Assembly: GCA_017541885.1 (NCBI GenBank) | Contig: JAFXYF010000015.1 | Span: 1-64,000 of the forward strand | DNA from: Bacilli bacterium | GTDB taxonomy: Bacteria; Bacillota_I; Bacilli_A; RF39; UBA660 | DNA: 64,000 bases | Reading direction: 5' to 3' | Shown here: positions 27,001 through 34,288 of the stretch, one piece after another | Layout of the letters: each line of letters opens with the position of its first letter | Position numbering within the stretch: position 1 is the stretch's first letter | Notes under the pieces: generated by a model | What the model was told of the DNA's origin: nothing | What the model saw: the letters and a program-made list of their open reading frames with translations, nothing else | Databases searched by the model: none | Position numbers and translations under genes: made by a program

Positions 27001-30000
27001 CAGGTAGCATCTATGGTGGTGGTAATGCTGCAGGTGTTATGGGTGGAGTTACACTTGATATTGATAGTACTAGTGTTACTGGAAATGTTTTTGGTGGTGG
27101 AAACGAAGGTATTGTACAAGATGATACAGATGTACATATTACTAGTACTTCAGTTGGTTCAAATATCTTTGCTGGAGGTAATGGTTCTACTGCTGTTGTT
27201 CAAGGAAATTCTTCTATTACAATTGATGGAAATACTGTAGTAGGTAGTGCTTCTACTGTTGCTCCTGCTGCTGGATGTGTATTTGGTTCAGGAAATGCTG
27301 CAGCTACTGGAACATCTTCTACTTCTAGTACTACAACAGTAAATATTGTTGGAGCTGAAGTCTTCGGTAATGTTTATGGTGGTGCTAAAATGTCAGTTGT
27401 TTATGGTGCTACTGAAATAAATATTGGTACTGATGCTGTTGCTGATAGTTCACTAACTGAAGGCAAAATTCATATTCATGGATCTGTCTTTGGTGGAGGT
27501 GAGTCTAATGCATCAGGAAATACAAACTATGACTATACATTCATATCTGTTACAGAGGGAATCGATATTAATATTGATGGAACTGGTTATGCAGGTAATT
27601 CACATGCATTCGCTATAAACGGAAGTATCTTTGGTTCAGGTAATGCTTCATCTTCTGCAGGTGAGGCTCATGCCATAATCAAAAATTTAGGTACTACAGC
27701 AGCTCCTAATAGAGCAATATCTATTCAAAGATTTGCTACTATGGTAATGGATCATTCGGTTGTTGAGTTATTAGGTGCAAAAGATAGAACTAATGACTTA
27801 GTTGATTTTGAATATTCATTTAACCAAATTGATAAATTAACAATTAAAAATGGTACAACATTGTATTTACAACATAATGCTAACCTTTTAAAAGAATTCT
27901 ATAGTGGAGTCGATGTTGGTGGTAACTTAGTTAAGGCTGCAGTTACTATTGATGATGATACTAAGACTGTTACTAAGAATGTTGATAATCGTTTATATAT
28001 GCTTTCTGGAGAAAAGTTAAATGTTGCTGTTAACCAAGCTGCTACTGCTTATGGTAAAGTTCAAGGTATGACTTTCTTCGGAATGTATACTTCTGGAGTT
28101 GCAGATCCTTATCATACTGGTATGTATGCTGAGACATATAACTATGATGATGATGCTAATGCTTCTCTTGCAATCATTGGTGGTAGTTATGTAATTGGTT
28201 TAAAACTTGATGATCATGATATTACTGTTGATGGTTTCTATACTAATAATCTTGATGGACAAACATATTCTAAGATTATTACAGAATATATTAATCCTAC
28301 GGCTATCGGTACTACTGGATATCGTTGGGTTATTGGTTTTGAAGCAATTGAATATGAAGTTCCATTAGTAATTTCTAAATATTCATCTTTAGGTACTGCT
28401 CAACTTTCAATGATTGACTTTGCTCGAGGTAATACTACATTTACTGTTTTAGGTTTTGATAGTTCTGGACTTGAAGAAGATGTTGAATTAGTTGATTCTA
28501 ATTTAGTTCCGAGAATTGCAAGTACTGAAGAGGAAGCAAATAGTATCTTTGGTCTTTCAATGAAAGTAGAGACTCAAGAGTGGACTGGTTTTGGTACAAC
28601 TAAATTGTTAAGTGCTAATGGAGGAGAGTATACTGGTGGAGAAGTTTATTCTACTGACTCTCGTCAGGTTGCTCCGTCTGTTATGTTCTATGCATACCAT
28701 GCTAAGAACTTCTCGAGAACTGAAAAATTAGGTGAAGGAGTTCTTACTTTACAAGCTTCTTATCCAAAGAATGAAATTGAAGATGAGATTAGATTTATTA
28801 CTATTACAATTAAGATTACTACTCGTAATCAAAATGATGGTACATTCTACGATGCTTCTATTACATATGATAAGAAGTATGAAATGCCGGCTGCTACTGA
28901 TGTATTTATTACAAATCAAAGTCAGTTTACTGCATACTTCTCATTAGTAGAATACTTTGAGAATTTTGCTGCAGCTTATGGTCAAAATAATGAATTCTAT
29001 CGTGTAGTTACATTCTCTAATCCATTACCTGTAAATACTATTATTACTATGTTAGATTTAAGTGCTAATAGTAGTAGACCAGAGTATTATTACTATAAGA
29101 TTACACCGACAATATATAATGCATCTGTTACAGAGTGGAACACTTATGGTGAAGTTGCTTATCGATTGTCTAACTTTATTAAGATGGATAGTACAAGTAC
29201 TAATAATACTTATAATGATGCGGCAGCTAACTTGTTGTATTATGATACGCCATCGAACATGGTTGATGAAGAGTTTATATTTATTGTTGATATGAAAGAT
29301 ACAACTGCTACTGGTGAACACTTAAATAATCACGTATCATTCGAACTTCGTAATGCTGATAACTGGGGTGTTATAAACGTTGTTTCTGGACGTGATGCTT
29401 TGATGAATTATAATACATTCAATAGTAGTAACGTTGTACTTAGTCAAACTTTCCAAGATGTGGATAATTATTTATACTATAATGTTGCAGATGAGTTTAA
29501 TTATTCTACTGAAGTATTGTATAATCAAACTGAAAATAGACAATCTATTATTGATACTAACTATGAGTATAGTAGTATGGGTCTTAACGTTACGATTTTT
29601 GACCGTACAGGAGAACAAGTAAGTTCAAGTTTACTTTTAGGTTCAAGTGTATGGATTGGTAATAACGAATACTTTGCTGATGGTGGAGGAGTCTTCCGTA
29701 TCAAGTTAGCAAATAAAGTATCTAATATTTCAAAACTTGCTAAACTTGTTATTGGTAGAAACTTACCTGCAGGTAATTATACTGTTCGTTATACATTGTT
29801 TGCTTCTGAAGATGGTCTTCATAATTCTACATATCAAAACTCTGTTTCTGAAGAGTTTAATGTTACAGTAGTATCTGCTGAAAACTATATTGCAGTTGAT
29901 TGTGCTGATACAACAAAACTTGTTTATGGAGAAACTGGTAAGAATCATGCTGGTACAAGAATAAATTCTTATACTGTTAAATATTTATCTGCACTTACTA

Positions 30001-30290
30001 ATCCAAACTTCAGAGTAGAAGTTTATAAACGTAGTACTTCAAATGCTGATTCTACTGTTTATAGTTCAGTACCATTTAGTGATTTATTTACAAATAATTA
30101 TACTGTTGCTTCTGGTAATGAGGTAACTCTACCAGTATCAACGGCAAATCCAAATCCACAATCATTTGATTTTGAACTTGCAACGGATTTAACTAGTGGT
30201 ACATATCGTGTAGTATTTAAGCTATATGATAATAATCAGCTTATTGATAGTGATACAAAAAATATCATTGTACAGAAAAAAATAGATTAA
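21066..30290 (+). CDS. Giant (3074-residue) glycine-rich solenoid surface protein
   Basis: ATG 21066 follows AGGAAGTGAG. An N-terminal membrane/signal segment (about 10-35) leads to a GLUG-like beta region (GNGTEENPYVI, later FKGVLDGQGYSLMNF) split by an acidic Glu/Thr/Ser insert (about 120-180). Next come an InlB-repeat-like stretch (NNRAFNGWTTD), a Tyr/Asn/Cys-containing region, and a solenoid with about 30 copies of a [VIL][YF]GGGN-type motif every 22-28 residues (mainly residues 1460-2200). A domain with TYRIIGLFN and GTGTSSDPFVI (about 1140-1445) is inserted into the solenoid. The last 800 residues are beta-rich and lack LPXTG or a C-terminal membrane segment. It is secreted or N-terminally anchored, probably matured by the upstream SipW-type peptidase, and likely an adhesin or scaffold. 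Confidence 0.85.
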   Translation: MKKKNIEARKIFFLLVLAFFLVFFSLSIYTVLSGIFSFAELEGWDGKKVAESFSKGNGTEENPYVIHDASEYMYFKSLIEGDTYEAYQDKYYILDANIDFNGHEITPIGIVNYEKPEDVIVHGEGTEGEVISDEPKVEETKVLESGESSTEESTEEKEETPVNEEVATEEVEEAKNNDRIFKGVLDGQGYSLMNFKMVEGSKIEEASYFALFSKVSEAEIKQLNVENYKYEIPELDKVVVSLFTGISEKSNLDVIILSDFNIKVKKAESITIGLIAAESDEDTKINRVYINGEIDDINNGVVRYYDKGEATNIISDVKYDGTILSENVKDLYLVKDGVITLKGEEIDSDDLIEILSKEIDSKYFWSFDNGRFKFTTHDLDVVDVPAESQTFAFSIQGAGNISLHATGKEGTNVYINDLTSDYNYYMGRNYTEITNTTGTIPNGTDRGLYSNSNLATVYIRYSSADINDANVAGRISASEDYRNMYYYKRIPVVSGYVEFDLIYNPWAYRPNNRAFNGWTTDDTNAVITLDIDTYVRHVKIPISDVSTPYSITFYSSWTTATVVNSTSDFSDLKSAGMTPLSPSVAEDLTNYYCPGHVNRYNYYPTSNTLYSRTGTKINSGAYCSAYGGCDYINRCSTNEYSSGTTYYNVTPIQNSNNVTVSVFTPTITGAISYYQNGGSAAGYFKQVTSGSTNVYSATGSKLSSCSGTCYQLMQAGDTLVNGTTYYYLTTRDTNIFYPSSTSAINTSGITVNKPMTITGLHNGTDNSANRTLNVNNTWSMGADCRIEYLTVYTQSYASTTSSSFSANGSKIAGNFHNLKIGRGLKNETDYWGDEYLTATSFVGGINDDTSSLEKYTLIVESGKYQNGSGVGYSSADYHYVNAYVTLGNDFDRISGNNDEPRVEYCYSGSWASTLFNSTSESNSYNKPAILTTVKSGYYGAGEADYAAGIYVGGRGAGSHYALREAVVEGGVIYNLIGGPLSNASRAGKNDVIINVKGGTMDFIFGGAGASNTVGNRILNVTGGTINYSVLAGSNAFEYSANTNNPYGKIDGDTLTYVGGSAKVGDTTGSEYNISAGNVFGAGNGRNGELDVGSVNNSTVIIGASADISGSVYGGGNFGAVGGNMTGTSTYTPGGDVAPTNGGLYEDETNDNNIRYYGSDPDNYMTIGGTTYRIIGLFNNVVTPDGTKDLVRVIKQTSYNYNTNYAWSDNYVANGQNRNYYNYFVRTNNDKSAMYNLLNTTYYNGLNATARGYIQTATWNYGAIDSPDHNASAFYTAEHGNTAGSSQSTTSYSFNVGLPYASDYGFAAGTDCVGTNLSSFAGDCANWMGDRITASAWTLTPSTYYEDIYNGTRRNYMSYHLFFINANNNLNRNGVAYRDGTQYRYRSYTVFPSFYIKDNIKVTGTGTSSDPFVISNDGELLTDVIDDLAHPEVPIGDYVPIEDDGTYTPGTDYQATAHIKILGGTISDSVYGAGNNNGSGNKNGSRVTNTKITIDMEGGTVNKSIYGGSNEKGTVYGDVLININNGTIKESVYGGGKGGGANGTYVSRNVDVNIGSASTTALTITKNVYGGSAFGTVNGIAQNEGANDSHVRVTVNKGTISGNVFGGGEGDSTYTPIEYGNVYVHVNGGSITKVFGGNDSKGSPSGVDIVYLNGGTIGDAFGGGNNTGQTNSDIRLQGSTITGNLYGGSNASGDVSNTYVKVTSGSATEVYGGNNLGGKAGNTHVNITGGTISTAVYGGGKQADSTQTDIIIDGCTVPDVYGGGKQAGVDTTTKIQMTNATGGKIFGGSNTSGDVGTSSVTIEGSTVTDVYGGNNSGGTTTTTNVTLTTTNATNVYGGGDQASSTTSNITVNSGTITNVYGGGNKAGVDDTHITVNGGSITNLFGGSNTLGDIDESNISITAGTIGTLYGGNNLGGTTTDAKIVATGGSASTVYGGGNKAPVGSTDLNLDHMTLGTVFGGGNEAPVNGDVNLVISNSTATGSIYGGGNAAGVMGGVTLDIDSTSVTGNVFGGGNEGIVQDDTDVHITSTSVGSNIFAGGNGSTAVVQGNSSITIDGNTVVGSASTVAPAAGCVFGSGNAAATGTSSTSSTTTVNIVGAEVFGNVYGGAKMSVVYGATEINIGTDAVADSSLTEGKIHIHGSVFGGGESNASGNTNYDYTFISVTEGIDINIDGTGYAGNSHAFAINGSIFGSGNASSSAGEAHAIIKNLGTTAAPNRAISIQRFATMVMDHSVVELLGAKDRTNDLVDFEYSFNQIDKLTIKNGTTLYLQHNANLLKEFYSGVDVGGNLVKAAVTIDDDTKTVTKNVDNRLYMLSGEKLNVAVNQAATAYGKVQGMTFFGMYTSGVADPYHTGMYAETYNYDDDANASLAIIGGSYVIGLKLDDHDITVDGFYTNNLDGQTYSKIITEYINPTAIGTTGYRWVIGFEAIEYEVPLVISKYSSLGTAQLSMIDFARGNTTFTVLGFDSSGLEEDVELVDSNLVPRIASTEEEANSIFGLSMKVETQEWTGFGTTKLLSANGGEYTGGEVYSTDSRQVAPSVMFYAYHAKNFSRTEKLGEGVLTLQASYPKNEIEDEIRFITITIKITTRNQNDGTFYDASITYDKKYEMPAATDVFITNQSQFTAYFSLVEYFENFAAAYGQNNEFYRVVTFSNPLPVNTIITMLDLSANSSRPEYYYYKITPTIYNASVTEWNTYGEVAYRLSNFIKMDSTSTNNTYNDAAANLLYYDTPSNMVDEEFIFIVDMKDTTATGEHLNNHVSFELRNADNWGVINVVSGRDALMNYNTFNSSNVVLSQTFQDVDNYLYYNVADEFNYSTEVLYNQTENRQSIIDTNYEYSSMGLNVTIFDRTGEQVSSSLLLGSSVWIGNNEYFADGGGVFRIKLANKVSNISKLAKLVIGRNLPAGNYTVRYTLFASEDGLHNSTYQNSVSEEFNVTVVSAENYIAVDCADTTKLVYGETGKNHAGTRINSYTVKYLSALTNPNFRVEVYKRSTSNADSTVYSSVPFSDLFTNNYTVASGNEVTLPVSTANPNPQSFDFELATDLTSGTYRVVFKLYDNNQLIDSDTKNIIVQKKID
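24300..27660 (+). repeat. In-frame glycine-rich solenoid repeats within the giant protein
   Basis: The coding motif tatggtggtggtaat and its variants recurs about 30 times at 66-84-bp intervals, interrupted at about 24480-25400 by an inserted domain. The encoded repeat [VIL][YF]GG[GSN]N...V.I.GGT[IV] suggests a beta-helix. Units are too divergent in sequence and spacing to be simple recent duplications. Confidence 0.8.
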
Positions 30291-30341
30291 TCTTTGAATT
30301 TATTGTATAATTGTGATAATATTAAGAAGGTGATATATAAT

Positions 30342-30938
30342 ATGAAAAAAGTTCTATCGTTTTTATGGTCTATTTTAGAATTTGTCATTATTGTTTATGT
30401 AATTGTAATGACTTCTATCTTACTAAGTAAAAACAAATATGGTTTTACTCAATTTGGTAATACAACTTTGTGTACTATTGATTTGGTTGATGAAAGAGGT
30501 ATTCAAGGTGTTAAGGCAGGAGATTTATTAATTGTAAAAAACAGTAATGATATAAAGGTTGGAGACGTTATATATTACTATGTTGTTTACAATGAATCTT
30601 ATGTTGTTCAAAATGCACCTGTTACTGATATTCAAGCAGATAAATATAGTGCAGTTTATACAATTGATGATGAGGAAGGTTCTCTAACTATATCTAGTGC
30701 TAGAGTTTTAGGTAAATATAATGTTATTTATCATAAGTTTGGTAAAATACTAGATGTATTAGAAAGTAGATTAGGATTCTTATTCTTAGTATTACTTCCA
30801 ATACTTGTAATCTTTATCTATCAAGTGTATGAATTAATCATGATTTTCCGTTATGAAAAAGTAGATGAAGAAGAACAAGATAAAAGAAATAATAAATTTA
30901 AGATAGTTGAAGAAGAAAAATCTGAAGAATCTGTATAA
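30342..30938 (+). CDS. Signal-peptidase-like membrane protein lacking catalytic residues
   Basis: This is a 198-residue protein with the overall plan of a SipW-type peptidase: N-terminal membrane segment (5-29), a beta domain with AGDLLIVKNSNDIKVGDVIYYYV, the late GKYNVIYHKFGKIL block and a second membrane segment (about 145-168). The catalytic serine motif (SGSM in the neighbours) is replaced by NTTLCTID, and the histidine motif (HRI/HRL) is absent, replaced by VVQNAPVTD. It is therefore probably an inactive pseudo-peptidase. ATG 30342 has AAGAAGGTGAT in front. It follows the giant protein by 51 bp, so it may bind or guide that protein or regulate the active enzymes; this is inference. Confidence 0.7.
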   Translation: MKKVLSFLWSILEFVIIVYVIVMTSILLSKNKYGFTQFGNTTLCTIDLVDERGIQGVKAGDLLIVKNSNDIKVGDVIYYYVVYNESYVVQNAPVTDIQADKYSAVYTIDDEEGSLTISSARVLGKYNVIYHKFGKILDVLESRLGFLFLVLLPILVIFIYQVYELIMIFRYEKVDEEEQDKRNNKFKIVEEEKSEESV

Positions 30939-30955
30939 AAAAATGTATAATTAGT

Positions 30956-30985
30956 AAAAAGGATTATTTTAATAATCCTTTTTTT
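30956..30985 (+). terminator. Terminator after the pseudo-peptidase gene
   Basis: AAGGATTATT/AATAATCCTT stem and seven T. The next extended -10 (TGtTATACT, 30987-30995) begins within 2 bp of the T-run. Confidence 0.8.
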
Positions 30986-31014
30986 ATGTTATACTGAATA
31001 TAGTAGGAGAGAGT

Positions 31015-31626
31015 ATGAAGAACATTTTTAGTAGAAAGACATTTTTAATACTAATGGCATTATGTGCTATAGCTTTTTTGTACTTTGGTGCTAAAGGTAC
31101 TTATACTGCCTATGAATCAATTGTACATGGTACTGCACATACTGATGTTTCACAAATTCATTTACTTATTAATGGTAATGAACTTGGGTCACAGGCCGTA
31201 ATAGATAATCAAATTATTCTTGATACTATTACATGGACTTCCACTCATACTAGAGAAGGGAAAATATCTCCAGGAAGTACGGGTTACTTTACTTTTGAAT
31301 TAGATCCTACTGGAAGTGAAGTAGCAATTCTTTATGATATCGAGTTTATTGATAAAGTAATGGATGATGATAAGATTATTACTTTTACTAATATTACTAG
31401 TGATCGTACTTTGGTTAGAACTGATGAAAGTACATATAGTGGAATTATTAGTTTAGCTGATATTGGTAATAATCAAAAGACTCATATTACTGTTTCATTT
31501 GAATTTGATGGTGATGAAGATATTATAGGAGATGCAATTCCTAATCAAGTGTATGAAGATTTATTTGAAGTGAACTTTCATGCAGTTCAATATCAAGGTG
31601 AAACTTTAACACCATATACAGGGTAG
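31015..31626 (+). CDS. TasA/camelysin-like membrane-anchored protein
   Basis: This 203-residue protein has AGGAGAG before ATG 31015. A hydrophobic segment (about 8-27) ends in KGTYTAYESIV, the position where SipW-type enzymes cut. The mature part contains DTITWTSTHTREGKISPGSTGYFTFELDPTGS-like beta strands; the ISPGSTGYF motif is typical of CalY/TasA-like proteins and recurs in the - strand gene ending at 38966. It starts a three-gene unit of similar proteins (overlap with the next of a few bases). It is a likely minor filament or anchor subunit. Confidence 0.68.
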   Translation: MKNIFSRKTFLILMALCAIAFLYFGAKGTYTAYESIVHGTAHTDVSQIHLLINGNELGSQAVIDNQIILDTITWTSTHTREGKISPGSTGYFTFELDPTGSEVAILYDIEFIDKVMDDDKIITFTNITSDRTLVRTDESTYSGIISLADIGNNQKTHITVSFEFDGDEDIIGDAIPNQVYEDLFEVNFHAVQYQGETLTPYTG

Positions 31627-31634
31627 TGATAAAA

Positions 31635-32246
31635 ATGAATGCATTACGTTCAAAAATTAGTCAGATTCCTTATTTTAAAGAGAAAGGTAGATTTCTCGTT
31701 TTTGTGTTGTTTATAGTTTTTGTTTTATTTGTAGCATATTACTTATTTAGAGTAGCTTATGCTAGATATGAACTTAGATCTAGTTTAGTATCTGATATTG
31801 ATAAAGCTTTATATATATTTGAGTCTGATGAAATACGTTTTAATCTGGATCCTACAGGTATTATTCCAAGTAATACACCATATACTTATCGTTTTAGTGT
31901 AGCTAACTTTAATGATGATCATGATAGTGATGTTGATATTAGTTATACAGTTACTGTTCGTACTACTACTAATTTACCAATAACTGTTAGTATGTATCGT
32001 AATGAATTACCTTCTTCTCCTGGAGCAGTTAATTTACTTACTGGAAGTACGGATGTTCAAGATGAAGATGGTGCTTGGTATCATGTATATTCACCTAGCT
32101 CTAGTTATTCAATGTATTATGCAAATGAAACAACTGATTATTATACTTTAGTGATTAATTTCCCAATAAATTATGCGAATGATTTAACTTATGTAAATTC
32201 TATTGAGAATATTGAAATTACTTTAGCATCTGAACAAATGGTATAG
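31635..32246 (+). CDS. TasA-like membrane-anchored protein
   Basis: This 203-residue protein has a basic N-terminus, a hydrophobic segment (about 18-42) and RVAYARYELRSS at the cleavage region, followed by an extracellular beta domain (NTPYTYRFSVANFNDDHDSD). I use ATG 31635; GTG 31626, overlapping the upstream stop, is an alternative coupled start. It is the second gene of a trio of like proteins. No enzyme motif is seen. Role as filament subunit or accessory inferred from context. Confidence 0.62.
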   Translation: MNALRSKISQIPYFKEKGRFLVFVLFIVFVLFVAYYLFRVAYARYELRSSLVSDIDKALYIFESDEIRFNLDPTGIIPSNTPYTYRFSVANFNDDHDSDVDISYTVTVRTTTNLPITVSMYRNELPSSPGAVNLLTGSTDVQDEDGAWYHVYSPSSSYSMYYANETTDYYTLVINFPINYANDLTYVNSIENIEITLASEQMV

Positions 32247-32256
32247 GGGGGTTATT

Positions 32257-33189
32257 ATGAATTTTATACGTAGACATAGAAAAACTAGTATTGCAGCAAT
32301 AATTTTCCTAAGCTTATTTGTTATAGTAGCAGTTGCTTTTGGTAAGTATATTCGTAATATTATTCAAAACTATATATTAGAGACACAAAACTTTTATTTC
32401 AATAGTTCAATTCTAAATATTAATGGAAAACATTATTCTATAACTAACTGGGATGGTGTTAACTCTTATCCATTAACAATAGATTTAAATAACCGTAAGT
32501 CTGATGATGTTTACACTAAAACTGATATTGTTTACACTATTTCAGTTAATTGTCCTTCTACAGTTACTTGTGCATTAAGTAAAAATGGGGATACAATTCA
32601 TCCTCTTGATCAAACTGATTCTTATACAATAACTGTTACTCCACATCAAAACTTTGGAGAGAACGATACTGTTACTGTATATACTGAAGTAACATCATCT
32701 TCTCCATATAGAAAGACTATGAGTGCAACTTATACAATAGGTGTTGAGAGAAGTGACTTTGGATATGAGATAGTTGATGGTGTAAATGAGAAGTACTTGA
32801 CAATCAACTTTACAAATGCAATTCCATTCTATGAAGTAGAAACTGCATTTGGAGATTATGCTGTAGGAGACTATGTAAGTTTAGATGATTATGCTTTACT
32901 TAGTCCAACTGATCAAGCAAATTGTTACTCAGCGATAGTTACGATTACTTATGATCCAACTGTGTTATTTGTTGATATGAGTAATAAATACTTTGTTCAT
33001 CGATTGTCGACAGGTTATGTAGAACAGACTATAAATGGTCATCAGTGGGTATCGGGATTCTCATTTAAAGTTAATGCAAGTTCGAGTAGTGCGATTAATT
33101 TTTACAAGGATGATATAACGCAAAATTATACATATCCGATAGTTAATTCGACACCTATAATAAATGTGTCTGTACAACTTGCAAATTAA
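32257..33189 (+). CDS. TasA-like membrane-anchored protein, larger form
   Basis: This 310-residue protein begins at ATG 32257 after GGGGGG. A hydrophobic segment (about 10-30) ends in VAFGKYIRNI, again a SipW-type junction (A-x-GKY). About 280 extracellular residues follow, beta-rich, with two cysteines in SVNCPSTVTCALS that could form a disulfide. It is the third of three consecutive similar genes. The extra C-terminal domain (about 170-310) is unrecognised; it may be a tip or anchoring subunit. Confidence 0.62.
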   Translation: MNFIRRHRKTSIAAIIFLSLFVIVAVAFGKYIRNIIQNYILETQNFYFNSSILNINGKHYSITNWDGVNSYPLTIDLNNRKSDDVYTKTDIVYTISVNCPSTVTCALSKNGDTIHPLDQTDSYTITVTPHQNFGENDTVTVYTEVTSSSPYRKTMSATYTIGVERSDFGYEIVDGVNEKYLTINFTNAIPFYEVETAFGDYAVGDYVSLDDYALLSPTDQANCYSAIVTITYDPTVLFVDMSNKYFVHRLSTGYVEQTINGHQWVSGFSFKVNASSSSAINFYKDDITQNYTYPIVNSTPIINVSVQLAN

Positions 33190-33209
33190 TGGATTTATTT
33201 CTATAAATA

Positions 33210-33218
33210 TGATATGAT
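33210..33218 (+). promoter_or_regulatory. Extended -10 promoter of the AAA+ operon
   Basis: TGaTATGAT stands 25 bp before GTG 33244, ahead of the five-gene unit 33244-38354. Confidence 0.5.
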
Positions 33219-33243
33219 ATTTAAGATAGGATAGGTGATTTTT

Positions 33244-34287
33244 GTGAATAACCTAATTACAGTTTTTATGAACTACAAATTAAATCGCCTTGTTGATTAT
33301 GGGGTTGTAGTCTATCAAAATGAATCTCCTTTTATAAGAGGAGTTTTTGGCAGTTATTTTCAAACTTATATCGACAACTATTATTATGGTATTTTCAATA
33401 CTATTGATAATGGATCCTATAATGAAGAAAATTTAAAATTAGAGTTTAATGGAATAATGGAAGAGATGCTTTATGATTATGAAGAATATAAAAATAAAGT
33501 TTCTCAAGAAGAATATTTAAATAATCAAAAAATAATTAGAGATTTAAAAGATATTGCATTATTAATAGTACCAATTGATACATTAGAATTTGATTCTGAA
33601 GATGATGTATCAGTTAAAATGGAGGATTTCTTTAATACTAGTAACTTAATGGTTGGAAATAGAAAAGATAAACTAATTAAGATGATTAAAGATACATATG
33701 TAATGCAGAAAAAACTATTAGATTATGAAAATCCTGATTTTACATTTGGAGAGAGAAGGTTTCATGAAGTAAGAGATTGTGTATGGATTGATTTAGTTCC
33801 TTCTATTCCATCTCTTGAAGGATATCGTAAAGGTTTAATTGATAAAGTTAATAGTGATAACTCTTTAGTACTTTCTAAATTAGAGTGTTTAGTTCAAATA
33901 ATATCTTTAATGTTACTTAAGAATTTCTTAGAGAAAAAAGAATCTAGAAAGATGTTTATTTCATTAGATGATTCATTAATTAGTAGATTGGGAATTGATG
34001 AAGATGTATTATCTTTAATTGATAATCCAATGTTTCAAAAAAATGTTTATTTAGCAGTTTCATACAATACGTATAGTAGATATAGAAATACATTTATTGA
34101 GGATTATAATTTTGCATTTACGCAAGACTTTAGTCATATCAATGATATATTTCAAAAGATTGATGCAATATACAACGAAGGATTTTCTCATTACTTGATT
34201 GTTACGGATTGTAGAGATGATGATAAAGATTATTTCATAAATTATAAAAATGAAGTTATGAGTGTATTAATGTTTGAGGAGGAATAG
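33244..34287 (+). CDS. Cytoplasmic protein of unknown function, first gene of the AAA+ operon
   Basis: This is a 347-residue protein. I choose GTG 33244, 5 bp after AGGTGAT, over GTG 33235, which lies within that site. There is no signal peptide or membrane segment; it is mixed helical with many charged residues. I recognise no domain. The C-terminal part (YLIVTDCRDDDKDYFINYKNEV) might be an alpha/beta core. Only one base separates it from the membrane-anchored McrB-like ATPase, so the two products are probably functional partners. Confidence 0.65.
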   Translation: MNNLITVFMNYKLNRLVDYGVVVYQNESPFIRGVFGSYFQTYIDNYYYGIFNTIDNGSYNEENLKLEFNGIMEEMLYDYEEYKNKVSQEEYLNNQKIIRDLKDIALLIVPIDTLEFDSEDDVSVKMEDFFNTSNLMVGNRKDKLIKMIKDTYVMQKKLLDYENPDFTFGERRFHEVRDCVWIDLVPSIPSLEGYRKGLIDKVNSDNSLVLSKLECLVQIISLMLLKNFLEKKESRKMFISLDDSLISRLGIDEDVLSLIDNPMFQKNVYLAVSYNTYSRYRNTFIEDYNFAFTQDFSHINDIFQKIDAIYNEGFSHYLIVTDCRDDDKDYFINYKNEVMSVLMFEEE

Positions 34288-34288
34288 T

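Noticed and set aside
24844-27240. Several short open frames (+ and -) within the solenoid gene, rich in Leu/Met/Val or Ser/Ile
   Set aside because: They are frame shadows of glycine-rich repeats. None has a ribosome binding site, and the 9.2-kb frame is unbroken.
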